From Heterodera schachtii (Eukaryota; Nematoda; Chromadorea; Rhabditida; Heteroderidae), in contig SIJG01000021.1 in NCBI GenBank assembly GCA_023374025.1, positions 244,237 through 308,236 on the forward strand: 64,000 nt of DNA, read 5' to 3'. The notes beneath the pieces are model-generated. The model ran no database searches and had not been told where the DNA came from. It saw only the letters and a program-made list of their open reading frames with translations. The number at the start of each line of letters is the position of its first letter. Position 1 is the stretch's first letter. This document shows, one piece after another, positions 26,568 to 37,034 of this stretch. The position numbers were made by a program, and so were the translations under genes.

Positions 26568-27352
26568 ATGTTCAGGCCGGCCAATGCTAGAACTTGGAAT
26601 TTGCCATGATGTTGGAGAAGATTGAGTGCATTAATTAGGCCCGTACCCAGAAAATGTTCACAAAATCTAAAAATTTTAATGAGGAAGGGAGAAAACTTAA
26701 TCGGTTCGTTCCAAATCGTTCGCCCCTTTTTTGGTATTCCCTTAGAAAGCACCCATCTGTTAGCGTACCGCCGTTTGGCATCCCTTGATTAATTTCTAAA
26801 CTTCCCCGATAATTTATTTTCTGGGTGCAGGCATTATTAGATTTTGCTTACTTCTTCCTCTTTCCAAATTTTGTCAATTCATAAGTCATTTGCATCATGG
26901 CACCACAGCTGAAGCTGATGGTCACACGACGCAATCCCGTGGGCACTCATTCAATTTCGCCTGAGAAAATGCGGGAGTAAGCCGAAAATTTATTTAAAAA
27001 ATTGTTGGAGTGTTTGCACTGTGTTTCAGCATTTTCTACACCCATACCAAAAAATGGTTTTTCCAACATATTTTTAACAAAATCCTAAATTTTTTCATAA
27101 ATGGTTAAATTTTGGGGGCCTTTTTAAATTTTCAAGACTATTTTTTAAAAATATCAAACGGTTATTTGATCCGTTTGATTGGGGGAAATTCTGAATGATG
27201 GTTGTGTCATATCTCTGAACCAAGAACTTTTTTTTTTGTCTAATTTCTGTTTTTATGCCTATTTAATGCCTGCGTTGAGATTTTTCTGATTTTTTTCATT
27301 TAAGAACGGATTTCTGTACAGTGACATTGGCCAATCCCTTAAACCCCCAAAA

Positions 27353-27531
27353 AAACAAAAAATAAACCTTTTCTATAAAAACTTTTGGCCCACGTCTGGC
27401 AATTAAGGCTTAACAATGAATAGCCACTGTCCGGCATTGTTTTGATAACATCATCTATCATTTCGTGTAACAGATGAATGTTTTTTGTCAAGGATGCGCT
27501 TGTGTTCTCCATAACGGTCGAACCTGGAAAA
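27353..27531 (-). CDS. Candidate downstream exon of the Cys-rich orphan gene (copy 1)
   Basis: After an acceptor TTTTCCAG (minus strand) an open frame reads MENTSASLTKNIHLLHEM... to SLNCQTWAKSFY. The same frame is open in the D2 paralogue at 38070-38222, with scattered substitutions. A second frame (RYGEHKRILDKKHSS) is also open for about 22 codons and fits the phase of the preceding exon better, so the reading frame is uncertain. Function unknown. Confidence 0.3.
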
Positions 27532-27866
27532 TTTAATGTTTTTGTAGGCCTTTTTGTCCCTCATCTATTTCTCCAAACGAAATAAAAATTCATGGCTTCC
27601 TTTTTTATTGAAATATAAACAAAATTAAGCTTCTTGTTCACTTTTTAGGTCTTTTACTACCTAAAAAGCGTTAATAATTTTTTTTTTGTTTTTTGCCTAT
27701 TTTTGTGCATATTTAATGCCATTTTGCGATTTTTTGTGCCTAAAAAACGAAGCCCTAGTAAAAGTTAATTTTTAGCCCTTCTTTTTGACAGCATTTTTTT
27801 CAAAAAATCTTCAAAAATCCCTTCAATCCTTTCCAACTTTAATGAATGCTTAAAAACCCAAAATAC

Positions 27867-28111
27867 CTGTTAAATTTCCCGCTCGAGTTGAAGTCGAAAG
27901 TTTTAAAGATGGCGTCACCACATTCTGCACATTTGAACGGAATGCGTACGGCATGATGCCGCAAAATTGGAGCTACCTCGAACTCCAACATTTTGTGCGA
28001 CATTCGCTTTATTTTAAACGCTTTGAATGATGTGTGCAAATGCTGGCACGGAGTGCAATTGTTCCAGCCCGAGTGGATCGCTGTATTTGGCTTCAACGAG
28101 TTCGAGGAATC
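27867..28111 (-). CDS. Cys-rich orphan exon, copy 1a
   Basis: Exon of 245 nt, bounded by acceptor CGCTTTAG and donor GTATTT, encoding about 81 residues: a leader SLKPNTAIHSGW, NNCTPCQHLH, a basic stretch FKIKRMSHKMLEFE, LRHHAVRIPFKCAECG and FKTFDFNSSGKF. Two CxxC pairs about 45 residues apart with intervening His residues suggest a zinc-binding fold. I do not recognise the family. Four related exons occur in this window (also 28345-28541, 38565-38808, 39146-39345), two per segmental duplication. Confidence 0.5.
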
Positions 28112-28344
28112 CTAAAGCGATGGCGAACGTGAATTTTACATCTATATACCTAGCGACCAAAAGGCTGATAAATTTAATGTTCGTGTATGCCTTTTTGTCC
28201 CTCTCATTTCTCCAAATGAAATAAAAAAAATCGGTAATTTAATTTTGTACCCCTTTTTAAAAAACATGTTTCCCATTAGTTTTTAAGGCAAGTTTAAAAA
28301 ATTTCGGTCCTTTTCAATTAATTAGTGCTTAAAAATAAACTTAC

Positions 28345-28541
28345 ATGTCAAATCTCCCGCGCGAGTTGAAGTCGTAGGTTTTGAATCTGTTTGTTCTGCA
28401 TACATCACCTATAAAAGAAATACGCACGGCATGGGGCCTTAAAATATGTGTCGGTTCAAACTCCAACATTCCGTGTGATATTCGCTCTATTTTAAAAGCG
28501 TGGAAAAAAGTGTATAAATGATGACATTGTCGAAATACCAT
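28345..28541 (-). pseudogene. Cys-rich orphan exon, copy 1b (degenerate)
   Basis: Related to copy 1a: FRQCHHLYTFFHAFKIERIS, MLEFEPTHILRPHAVRIS and FKTYDFNSRGRF, followed by a consensus donor GTAAGT. The first Cys pair is reduced to one Cys and the second reads GDVCRTN instead of KCxxCG, so metal binding is probably lost. No acceptor was identified at its 5' end. Probably a decaying tandem duplicate. Confidence 0.45.
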
Positions 28542-28811
28542 TCTTGGGGTCCCGAGAAAATTTTTGGAATTTTTTTGATGAATTTTTGAGGTATTTATTT
28601 TTCAAACATCGCAACACAGAACAGGAAAGTACTAGAAGTTCTTAATCAATGTATCTCTCATGTCAAGATTAATGCGTGCCAATTTGCTTAATACTCGGTC
28701 CTTAAAAGAAAGTTTTTACGAAAAGACGAATTGTGATGATAACGAAAATAATTTAAAATTTTAACAGAATTATGCAAATGGAATAATTATTCATTGGCTG
28801 TATGTAATGAC

Positions 28812-29768
28812 TAGAGCCCGGGTTTTTATGTTTTTACATATTTTTCTGCAGCTTAGTTATGACGAGAGAAGCCCAAAATAGCATTTTCTCCGAACATTAG
28901 AGAGACTTATAAAAACATAAAACACATTTTTACCGTTTTGGCAAATAAAAACTTATAACTAGGGTTGTAAATTATATGGACTAAAAAACGCCAAATATGG
29001 ACATAAAATATGGACTAAAAAAGACCGAAATATGGATTAAAAAGCTCAAAAATGGCCAAATATGGACCAAAATATGGACTAAAATTGCCAAAATTTAAGT
29101 TTTAAACCCTCAAAAATTCCAAAAAATGTTTATATATTCACTATTTGCTTAAATAAACTTAAAAAATACAATAAACAACCAAAAAATGGATTTAAAACTT
29201 AAAAATGCAATCGTCCGTTGTTTAAAAAACACCTCCAAGTTTGCCAATTTCAAAAAAAAAATTCCGCTTCTAAAAAAAGAAAGATCGCAAAAAATGGTGA
29301 AAATATTTGTTAAAAATGCCAAAATGACAACAAAAACTCAAATTCTTCGTATTTTTTGTTATGTAATTTGTAAAAATTTCCAAAAAGTCGATCTTTAGGG
29401 GTGTATTTTTCGCTTTTTTTGCATTTTTCTTGTGAAAATTTGCCAAAAATGGCCGAAATATGGACTAAAAAGGCAAAAATGGCGAAATATGGATTATTCC
29501 CGAAAACCCCCAAAATATGGATTTATATGGACTAAAAACCTTCACCAAAACAAAAAATTTTAACGCAGAAATGCTATTTTTGAGCCCCTTTCTTCATAGT
29601 ATATGCGCAGAAAAAATATGTTAATCCATATAATTTACAACCCTACTTATAACACATATTTCGCACATATTTTGGCATTTTTTGGGGTTTTAGCACATAT
29701 TTCAGCATTTTTTAGCACATATTTTATTAAATATTTTAGGATTTTTAGCACATAAAAATCCGGGCTCT
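28812..29768. mobile_element. Outer hAT-like element, TIR TAGAGCCCGGGTTTTTATG
   Basis: Ends TAGAGCCCGGGTTTTTATG and CATAAAAATCCGGGCTCTA are inverted with one mismatch in 19. The arms carry AGCACATATTTT arrays. It is interrupted by a second element at 28960-29645. The flanking 8-mers GTAATGAC and CTTATGAA agree only in part. The D2 paralogue near 39560-39605 lacks the whole element, showing that it inserted after the duplication. Confidence 0.8.
28960..29645. mobile_element. Nested hAT-like miniature element, TIR TAGGGTTGTAAATTATATGG
   Basis: 686-bp element inside the one at 28812-29768. Its terminal inverted repeats are perfect over 21 bp starting TAGGGTTGTAAATTATATGG, with an exact 8-bp target duplication CTTATAAC (28952-28959 and 29646-29653). 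Subterminal arrays of AATATGGACTAAAAA. No transposase. Confidence 0.92.
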
Positions 29769-30126
29769 ACTTATGAATCTGAGCTCAGATTTGATAATTT
29801 TATCTATGTTTTTCATTGGGTTCTTGATTTTCTCTAAAATTTTTAGGAAATTAATCAGGCATGAATTTTTCGTTTTTTATTTCTCGTTGGGACAAAAATT
29901 CGACACCATTGCCAAAAATGAGCATTGATAACAACCAAGTTAAAATGATAAACAACCTAAAGAACAAAACGCACACATAAATTTAGTCGCTTTACAGACA
30001 GAAAGTTGTCTTTTGGAAGATTTCTGTTGACTTTTCTAATTTTTTCAGGGGATCCCCATAAGGCTTTGATCGCCTCTAATAAGTAATGGGAAATTAGTAG
30101 GATTGGGAATTACATTGATATAAAAT

Positions 30127-30567
30127 CATAGGTGAACAAGGGGTGCGCCGGCGCACCCCCCCTCTCGTCGTAAGAGGCCTGGCGCACCCCCCCTCCCTCG
30201 TTCGTCGTAAGGGGGGCGGCTGTAAAGGAGGGGGTCGTCGTAGGGTGGGTCGTAACGAAGGGGAAAAAAAGTTAAAATTTGAACAATTTCCGTAGCGAAA
30301 CCCACACAAAATTCAAACATTTTTTCCCGGCGGCGTCGGCACCGCCGGACCGCCCCACCCTTTCCCACAAAGTTTTTTGAAAAAAACGCGCCGCAAAAAA
30401 AAGGTGGTTTGAATATTTGAATAGCAAAAAAAAAAAAAGGTCGTCGCCGGGGAAAATTGGGGGCATTTGTATTATAGGTCCTGGCGCAGGCGCACCCCCC
30501 CCCCCCCCCTGTGCGCCAATCGTTCGTCGTATGGGCCTCGCCCTGGCGCACCCTTTGTTCAGGTATG
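30127..30567. mobile_element. Miniature element, family M1 copy 2
   Basis: 441-bp relative of 3825-4201. Inverted ends are CATAGGTGAACAAGGGGTGC on the left and CATACCTGAACAAAGGGTGC on the reverse of the right, with an exact 8-bp target duplication TATAAAAT (30119-30126 and 30568-30575). The D2 paralogue near 40045 has the unoccupied site (ATTGATATAAAATCGCAAAA). GC-rich interior with C tracts. Confidence 0.9.
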
Positions 30568-30575
30568 TATAAAAT

Positions 30576-33500
30576 CTCGAAATATTGCCATAAAACACGG
30601 ACCAAAAATAGCGAAATATGGACATAAAATGGCAAAATATGGACATAAAATGGCAAAAATATGGATATAACATTTTTCCAAATTGGGGGTATAATCTTAT
30701 AGGGGCCGTTCTAATAGAGATTTTTATGGAAAAATGCAAAAATATGTACATAATGCCAAAATATGGACATAAATCACGAATTATAGAAAACCTGGAAAAT
30801 ATTCAGAAATTAACAATTAGAACAAAGATTGGGCGCATATGGCAACCAGCAAAACCTCGCAACAAAAGCAACAAGGGACCCACCAACAACTGCGTCTCAT
30901 TTTTGTGTGAATTCCCTGACGCGAAGACTGCATCGGCTTGTCGATGATCCATTTGATGACATTTTGGCTCAAATTGCGGTTATTACGCCGCCCAAATAAT
31001 TGTTACATGCTAAAAATTGTGTTTTTCTTGGAAAGACAACATTCATTTTGATTTCTAAGCATCATTACACCCAGGGCTCCCAACTGAAACTTTTCAAAAA
31101 TTAGCATTTGGCCGACAAAAAATCAGCATCAACAAAAAATGTTTTTTTTTTCTTTTCCAAAAAACTTTTTGGGAACAGGTGCAATTTGTTAACATATTTT
31201 CAGAAAAATGATTAATTTTGTGATTTTAAGCGTTTTTTTTTTTTAAAAAATAGTAAGTTTTTGGTTCACGGGAATTTTCTTTAGAATTTTTAAGAATTTT
31301 GAGGTATTTATTTTTCAAACATCACAACACAGAAGATAGGAAAGTATTAGAAATTCTCAATGAATATATTTATCAAGTCAACATTAATGCTTGCCAATTT
31401 GCTTAATGCTCGGTCCATTAAAAAAAGTTATTACTAGGGTTATAATTTGTATGATTTTGAATATTTTTTCTGCGCATATGCTATGAAGAAAGGGGCTCAA
31501 AAAAGCATTTCTGCGTTAAAATTTAAATTTGGTGAAGGTTTTTAGTGCATATAAAAGCATATTTTGGGGGTTTTCGAGAATAAATGCATATTTTTCTATT
31601 TTTGCTTTTTAATCAGCATTTTTTGAAGGTATCGCAAGAAAAATAAAAAAAAAACAGTGAAAACACACAACTAAGGATCGAATTTTTGGGAATTTAAAAA
31701 ACATATCCTTAAAAGCAAAAAAGCTTGAGCTTTTTGAAGAACTTTTGGAAATGATAAAAAATAATAATTTTTGTTTTATCATATAATAAAAATTTAATAA
31801 ATTTCAAATTGCATATTAAATTTTGAAAATTAAAATTTTTTCAATTATCTAAAGACGCTCCTTAGCCATTGTTTTGATATTTTGAAAGTCAATTTTGGCA
31901 TTTTTTAGTGTTAGAAGCCATTTGATTAATTTTAAGGCATATTTTAGTGTATATTTGGGCATTTTTCGCGTTTTAGGGCATTTTTGCCGGATTTTTAGTG
32001 CATTTATGCGCATATTTGGCATTTTTTAGTGCATACAGCTTATAACCCTAGTTATTACGAAAAGTAGAATTGTGGTCCTAACGAATTGCAAAAATATGGT
32101 TTCCAAATTGAGGGTATAATTTCTCAAAATTTCATAAAATTCGCTAAATGTAAAAGAACAATTTCAATTAAATGTGGTATTAAAATCATTTCAGAAGGAA
32201 AAAAACATTATAAAGCTAAAATTAAATAATTTTTAGTGAAAAATCAACCCAAAAAGAAATTTTCGGCTTTTTTGCTTATTTTAACATAAAAAACTAACAT
32301 TTAAAAAAAATTTAAAATTATTCGAATACTCAGGAAAATTTTACTAAAAAAAGATTAAATATGTACATAAACAACGAATTATAGGAAACCTGGAAAATAT
32401 ACACTTTGTCCTATGAGGCTTTGATCGCCATCTAAAAGTAATCGATGGGTAATTAGTAGAGTCCGGTAAAAAAAGAGTCAAAATTTTCCGGGAGCGGGAT
32501 CGGGAATCCCGTTAAAATCCCGCTGGAATTTTACGGGAGTCCCGGCTCCTTTTATTAATATTTTAACAACTTTTGCGGCGTATTAAAGTTTGGCCTCTTT
32601 TTTTCCGTGCCCTTTCATTCGTCCCTTTTGAATGCGAACATTTGCAACAAATTAATTTAATATTAAATTTTATTATAACCGAAAATAAATGAAAAATCTC
32701 TTTAATTTTTTTCTTCAAAATGTTGTTCAATAAATTGATTCATTTTCTTTTTTTTTGAATTGGCTTCACTCTGTTCTTTGCCTTTCATTTGTCCCTTTGT
32801 GAATGCCAACATTTGCATTCATTCCGTTTTTCCATTTTCCATCATTTTCCAACTTTTTGTCCCCTTAGGGAATGAATGAAATGAATCAGGCATAACTTCT
32901 CCTCCCCCCCTACGGCCAATTGCCCCGAAGGGTTGTAAAAATTTTTTTCTCATTTAAACAAAATGATTTATGCGACCATTAGTCTCCTCTGCTGAACATT
33001 ACTCACTCCTCTTTTTAAATTGTTCTAAACTTTTGAATTATGAAAATTGACATAAATTGGGCTAAATAGATTTGGTGATTTGGTCGACAAAGAAAAAGAA
33101 TTACTGTCCAAAGATTCGGGCTGGCGCCGAAGAACCCCCCCCCCCCCCCCCCGCTCCTTCTCGTTTTGATACAAAATGGAAATACGTACCCGTTTCGAAT
33201 TTCAATAAGCAATTTACACATGGACTTTGAAGCAATTATTGTTGACAAATCAATTTACTTATAGATTTATCTGTACATGGACAACTTTTTTTTTATTCAA
33301 AATTTCTGAAAAATTTCATTAAAAATGTCAAACTTTTACCAAACTATTGACTCAATATGTATCGGAACGAGGCATTTTCAGTGCACATTGAAAGGGGGCA
33401 AAACCGAAACGGGGAAAATAGAAAGGAAGCAAAATCGAAGCGCGGACCTGCATCGCGGTGGATGAATTATGAATGGATATGGATTGAATTGGGGATAATC

Positions 33501-33646
33501 CGTGCCACGAATGCAAAAACTTTTTAATTTGTTTTTCCGTGCCTCGTGGCCGCCGAACCCCCCCCCCCCCCCCCTTCATACACATATTTATTTATACATT
33601 TCAATATTACACATTTTTCATATACCTAATTCCCCTAACAAATAAG
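30576..33646. other. Repeat-dominated intergenic region
   Basis: Holds the end of D2 copy 1 (ATATGGACATAAAATGG arrays), a CAGGGCTCCCAACTG repeat start (31074), another copy of the GAACAGGAAAG-type repeat carrying a hAT-like insertion (31435-32050), a degraded GCGGGATCCCG-type element (32456-32570) and duplication D1 copy 2. No supported gene. Confidence 0.5.
31435..32050. mobile_element. hAT-like miniature element, TIR TAGGGTTATAA
   Basis: 616-bp element with inverted ends TAGGGTTATAATTTGTATG / GCATACAGCTTATAACCCTA (12 bases perfect, then imperfect) and exact 8-bp target duplication GTTATTAC (31427-31434 and 32051-32058). It sits in a repeat whose two relatives at about 28693-28740 and 39490-39540 are unoccupied (GTTTTTACGAAAAGACGAATTG). 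Arrays of GCATATTTTGG inside. Confidence 0.92.
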
Positions 33647-33900
33647 GTGAAGTGGTGCCGCGCGTACGCCGGCGCATTGGCAGCGGCGGCGCCGCGTGCG
33701 ACGTGCGGACGATGGCACTGCCGACGAGCAATGTGATCGGCGGTATGTGACCCATCACAATTGCTGCTGGGTTCCTTTTTCCAAAATTCACAAAAACCAA
33801 TTAAACGGTGAATAATATTGAATTAAAATATTTTGAATGCAAGAGTGATCAGCAGACAATAATAAGTGACCTGACCCATTCTGGCTAATCAGTTTTCTGT
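32810..33900 (+). repeat. Segmental duplication D1, copy 2
   Basis: Counterpart of 23860-25330 (shared blocks CATTCATTCCGTTTTTCCAT, ATTTACACATGGACTTTGAAGC and CCAAAATTCACAAAA). Between 33375 and 33770 it contains a block absent from copy 1, including a 17-C tract and a GC-rich exon-like stretch. Confidence 0.75.
33647..33742 (+). CDS. GC-rich exon-like fragment of unknown function
   Basis: A 96-nt open block between AATAAG and GTATGT reads EVVPRVRRRIGSGGAACDVR, then TMALPTSNVIG. Its GC content is far above its surroundings, and both borders look like splice sites, yet no partner exon was found on either side. It lies inside sequence that is absent from the D1 paralogue. It is probably a captured gene fragment; the source is not recognised. 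Confidence 0.3.
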
Positions 33901-33905
33901 AAGAG

Positions 33906-35336
33906 ATGGAGGAATTGAATATTAAAAAAATATATTCGGCACGATCTTTTTTTCATCATTCATATGCCTTTCTGCGCACTTATTTCGATATATTAAGCAT
34001 AAAAAGCTTGCACGTTGACTTTTCTTATGCCGGCCACTGCACTGCTTTCCTGTTCCAGAGCAGGGGTGTGCGAAAACCAAAAAAATAATTATCGAAAACG
34101 AAAACGAAACTAAAATATTTATTTTTCACGAAAACGAAACACGAAACGAAAATTAAAAATTTCAAAACTCGAAAACGAAAACGAAACGAAAATTTTTTTT
34201 TGGACGAAACGAAACACGAAAACGAAAAAATAGCCGTTTTCGTACGAAACGACACGAAAAACACGAAAAATTTTTTGAACTAATTTAATCCAAAATTAAG
34301 AAACATAAAATTTATAATTGTATCCTCAAACTAATGTAATGAAGATCCGAGTAGATGGAAAAGCTGATGTGGCTCTAGTTCAGGGTGCCGATCGGAAATT
34401 TTTCAAAATAAGAACATCAAGGCCAAGAAATAAGATTTTAGGCTCAAAAATAAGAACATTTGCAAAAAATTGCTTCAAATCTATTATTTTTACAATTTAT
34501 TCGATCAAAATGTATTAAATATTTATATTTTTAGTCTCCCATTATCGGTTTTAGCAATTTTGGGGAGGACATAAGCAAATCATAAATTTCAGTGTATTCC
34601 GGAATCAAAAAATAGATTTTTAACATTTTTTGTGGCGTATTTTTCCAAAAAATTTTGGTGAATGGGCGAGGGGAGAGTGTCCGGCGGTGCCGATAGGCGC
34701 CGCCAGGAGAAAATATTAAGAATTTCTATTGAATTTTGTTAGAAATTAGCCAAATTTTTCAGGAATTTCCGTCTTTTTAAAAGAATTTCATGCGCGAAAA
34801 TGAGAATTTGGCCGGCAAAAAAACCTACATTTAAAAAAATACTGAAAATTTTAGGAGAATTTTGGGGGTCGGCGGTGCCGACAGGCGCCGTCGGGAAGAA
34901 TTTTGGAATTTTCAATGAATTTTGTAAAGAAAAATATGATAATCTGTAGCAAACTTCCACTAGATTGCTTGTTTTTTTCCCAAAATGGTCATTCTTAAGG
35001 GTGTAAACTTTTTCGTATTTTTCGTCCAAATTCCGTCTGACGAAAACGAAACGAAAATTCAAAATTTTAAAACTCGAAAACGAAACGAAAATTTTCTGAC
35101 GGACGAAAACGAAAACATGAAAACGAAACTCAAAAAGTGACGGAAAAAGGGGACGACACGAAAACGACACGAAATTTCGCACACCCCTGTTCCAGAGGCT
35201 CAGAAAATTTGGTCTCATTTATAATCCAACAGAAAGTGTAATTTTAAAAGGATTCAAAGGAGCTTTTGCCAGATGCATTGGAATGGCATTTTGGCTACAA
35301 TTGGTCTTTGGCACAAATTCTTGTCATTTTCATTGA
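33906..35336 (+). pseudogene. Open frame of unknown function split by a hAT-like insertion
   Basis: A frame starts at ATG 33906 and runs to 34060, where the element at 34061-35189 begins. Skipping the element and one copy of its target duplication, the same frame continues at 35198 and stays open to TGA 35334-35336, about 96 codons in total. Left part includes KIYSARSFFHHSYAFLRTYF; right part includes FGLIYNPTESVILKGFKGAF. No known domain is recognised. The continuous frame across the insertion suggests coding sequence before disruption, though this could be chance at this length. Confidence 0.4.
34061..35189. mobile_element. hAT-like non-autonomous element, TIR CAGGGGTGTGCGAAA
   Basis: 1129-bp element with inverted ends CAGGGGTGTGCGAAA / TTTCGCACACCCCTG and exact 8-bp target duplication TTCCAGAG (34053-34060 and 35190-35197). 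Both arms are arrays of CGAAAACGAAACGAAAA. The centre holds an 'AAATAAGAACAT' repeat and two GC-rich hairpins (34680-34706, 34870-34893), probably an older nested insertion. It interrupts an open frame. Confidence 0.92.
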
Positions 35337-36848
35337 GGCTAATCGCGTTCTCACCTTCCCACTGCCTCTTCGACCTCGGAAATATTCATTAAAGTGCCTC
35401 ACCATAAGAAATTCGCCATAGCCAAAGAAAACAGTGCCGCCAGAATTTCCAATTTGTTGAGACAATATAAATTATTTTTTAAATTTCCATGATTTGGCCT
35501 CCCTAAACGAGGGCAAATCTTCGAAATAGGGGCAGTTCAGCTGCAGCGACAAACAGAACGTTATTTCAGTGCAAGACCAACAACTCTAGCATATCAAACA
35601 ATAGAAAATTGGAGAGGTTGCCATATAAATCATAATTGCCAGAACGCCAAAATGTTGAAATAGTTGTTAAAAAGTCGCTCTTATTTGTTAGCGGTTTTTC
35701 ATGATAATTGCATCAAACGGCGAATGAAGAAATGTAATACACAGCATTACCAACTTAGGCATGCATTTGTTGTTTCTTGGATTCTTCAGCGGTTGGCTTA
35801 ATTTCGTGGCGCCGTTCTGCTCGAGTCCCACACCAGGGACGGGAGAAGCTCGGCTTAGTGAAAAATAATCATGATTATTACAAAACAAGAGAACTGCTAG
35901 AGATCAAAATCACTCACAATAAAAGTAAACTTATTGAATTTTTTTATCAATTTTTTTAAATAAAAGTTTGCCAATTCTTAATGCTTTAGCGGTTTTTGAT
36001 TCAATTTAAAAATTAAAAGGAATTTTGGGGCGCCGGCGGTGACGGTAGGCTACGCCTGGGGAAAATTGGAAATTTTGGCCCTATTTCTTAAAAGATTTAC
36101 ACGAAAATTGCCAATTTTGTGACTTTTTGGAACAAAAATTTAAATACATTCGGCCTTATTAGGGTGGCAGAAACTTCCGCTGGTTAAGTTTGCATTTTTC
36201 TCATCGTTTAGGCCATTTTAATCCGATCAATAGTTTTTGTGCACGAAAAATAGGCTAACGAGAGAGATAGAGAAAAAGAGAAACACATATAAAAGCAACG
36301 AATTTTTTAAATTGTTTTCGATATTTTAATTTAAAAGCAAACAGCCAAATTTGTGAGCAAAAAATAATAACAGACCAACAGCCGGAAAAATGACAAAAAA
36401 AGATCGGCTTTGATTTGTATTTAAATGGCAAAATTCGGCAGCATTTGTTGTGTCGTTTCGTTCCACTTTCATGCAGTTATTTCTTGTCCTCCGGCTATAA
36501 CTAAATGGGAAATAATAAAAATTCGTATGTCTCTAATTATGAATGAATTTGGACTTTCATTTACATATTTTTGCGACTTTTCTTGCCTATAATTTGCATC
36601 CCTAATGGTCGCATCGATTTCATTTCAATTTGTTGGCAAGAAACTTTTTTGAGTAAAATTGAGAAGGGTGATTTTATTTGTGTCCTTTATCAAATGTCCG
36701 GAAATAAGGTCCGGTGCTGCGGCTTTTTTTGTAAAAATTTTAAAACGAAAATTGCCATTTTTGTTTTTTTGGGCGGACTGTAAATGCAAATCCTCCTTTC
36801 TCTGCCTACGACGCCCATGGGATAATTTCCCTTTTTTCCAAAATATTT

Positions 36849-37034
36849 TCAAAGCTCCTTACGCGCTTCAAAAGAAAGGCAAGCCCAATGTCGCTGGTTG
36901 AAACGTATTTCGTCGAAATTGGCTGGCATCGTTTCAAAAATGATCTCCAACTGAACCAATTCCATTCCAATTGCGGTCTTGAGACGGAGCAAACTCCGTT
37001 CTTGTTCAGGCCGGCCAATGCTAAAATTTGTCAT
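36849..37034 (-). CDS. Small open frame of unknown function, possible exon
   Basis: Minus-strand frame reading SIGRPEQERSLLRLKTAIGM, then ELVQLEIIFETMPANFDEIR and FNQRHWACLSFEARKEL before the stop. Composition is protein-like, and a TTTTAG acceptor lies just upstream. D2 copy 1 retains only the first few codons (26568-26590), so the duplication boundary falls inside it. Family not recognised. Confidence 0.35.
   Translation of the reverse strand: MTNFSIGRPEQERSLLRLKTAIGMELVQLEIIFETMPANFDEIRFNQRHWACLSFEARKEL

Larger units (their letters stand above)
26568..30950 (+). repeat. Segmental duplication D2, copy 1
   Basis: Starts GTTCAGGCCGGCCAATGCTA and runs through shared blocks (TTAATTAGGCCCGTACCCAG, CACGTCTGGCAATTAAGGC, AAGGATGCGCTTGTGTTCTC, the two Cys-rich exons, GAACAGGAAAG, AATCTGAGCTCAGATTTGAT, GGGAATTACATTGATATAAA) that recur in the same order from 37004 to about 40490. 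This copy has extra insertions at 28812-29768 and 30127-30567. Confidence 0.85.

Noticed and set aside
30094..30751. Minus-strand open frames up to 176 codons
   Set aside because: They translate miniature element M1 copy 2; the related frame at 3945-4319 differs by indels, as expected for non-coding DNA.
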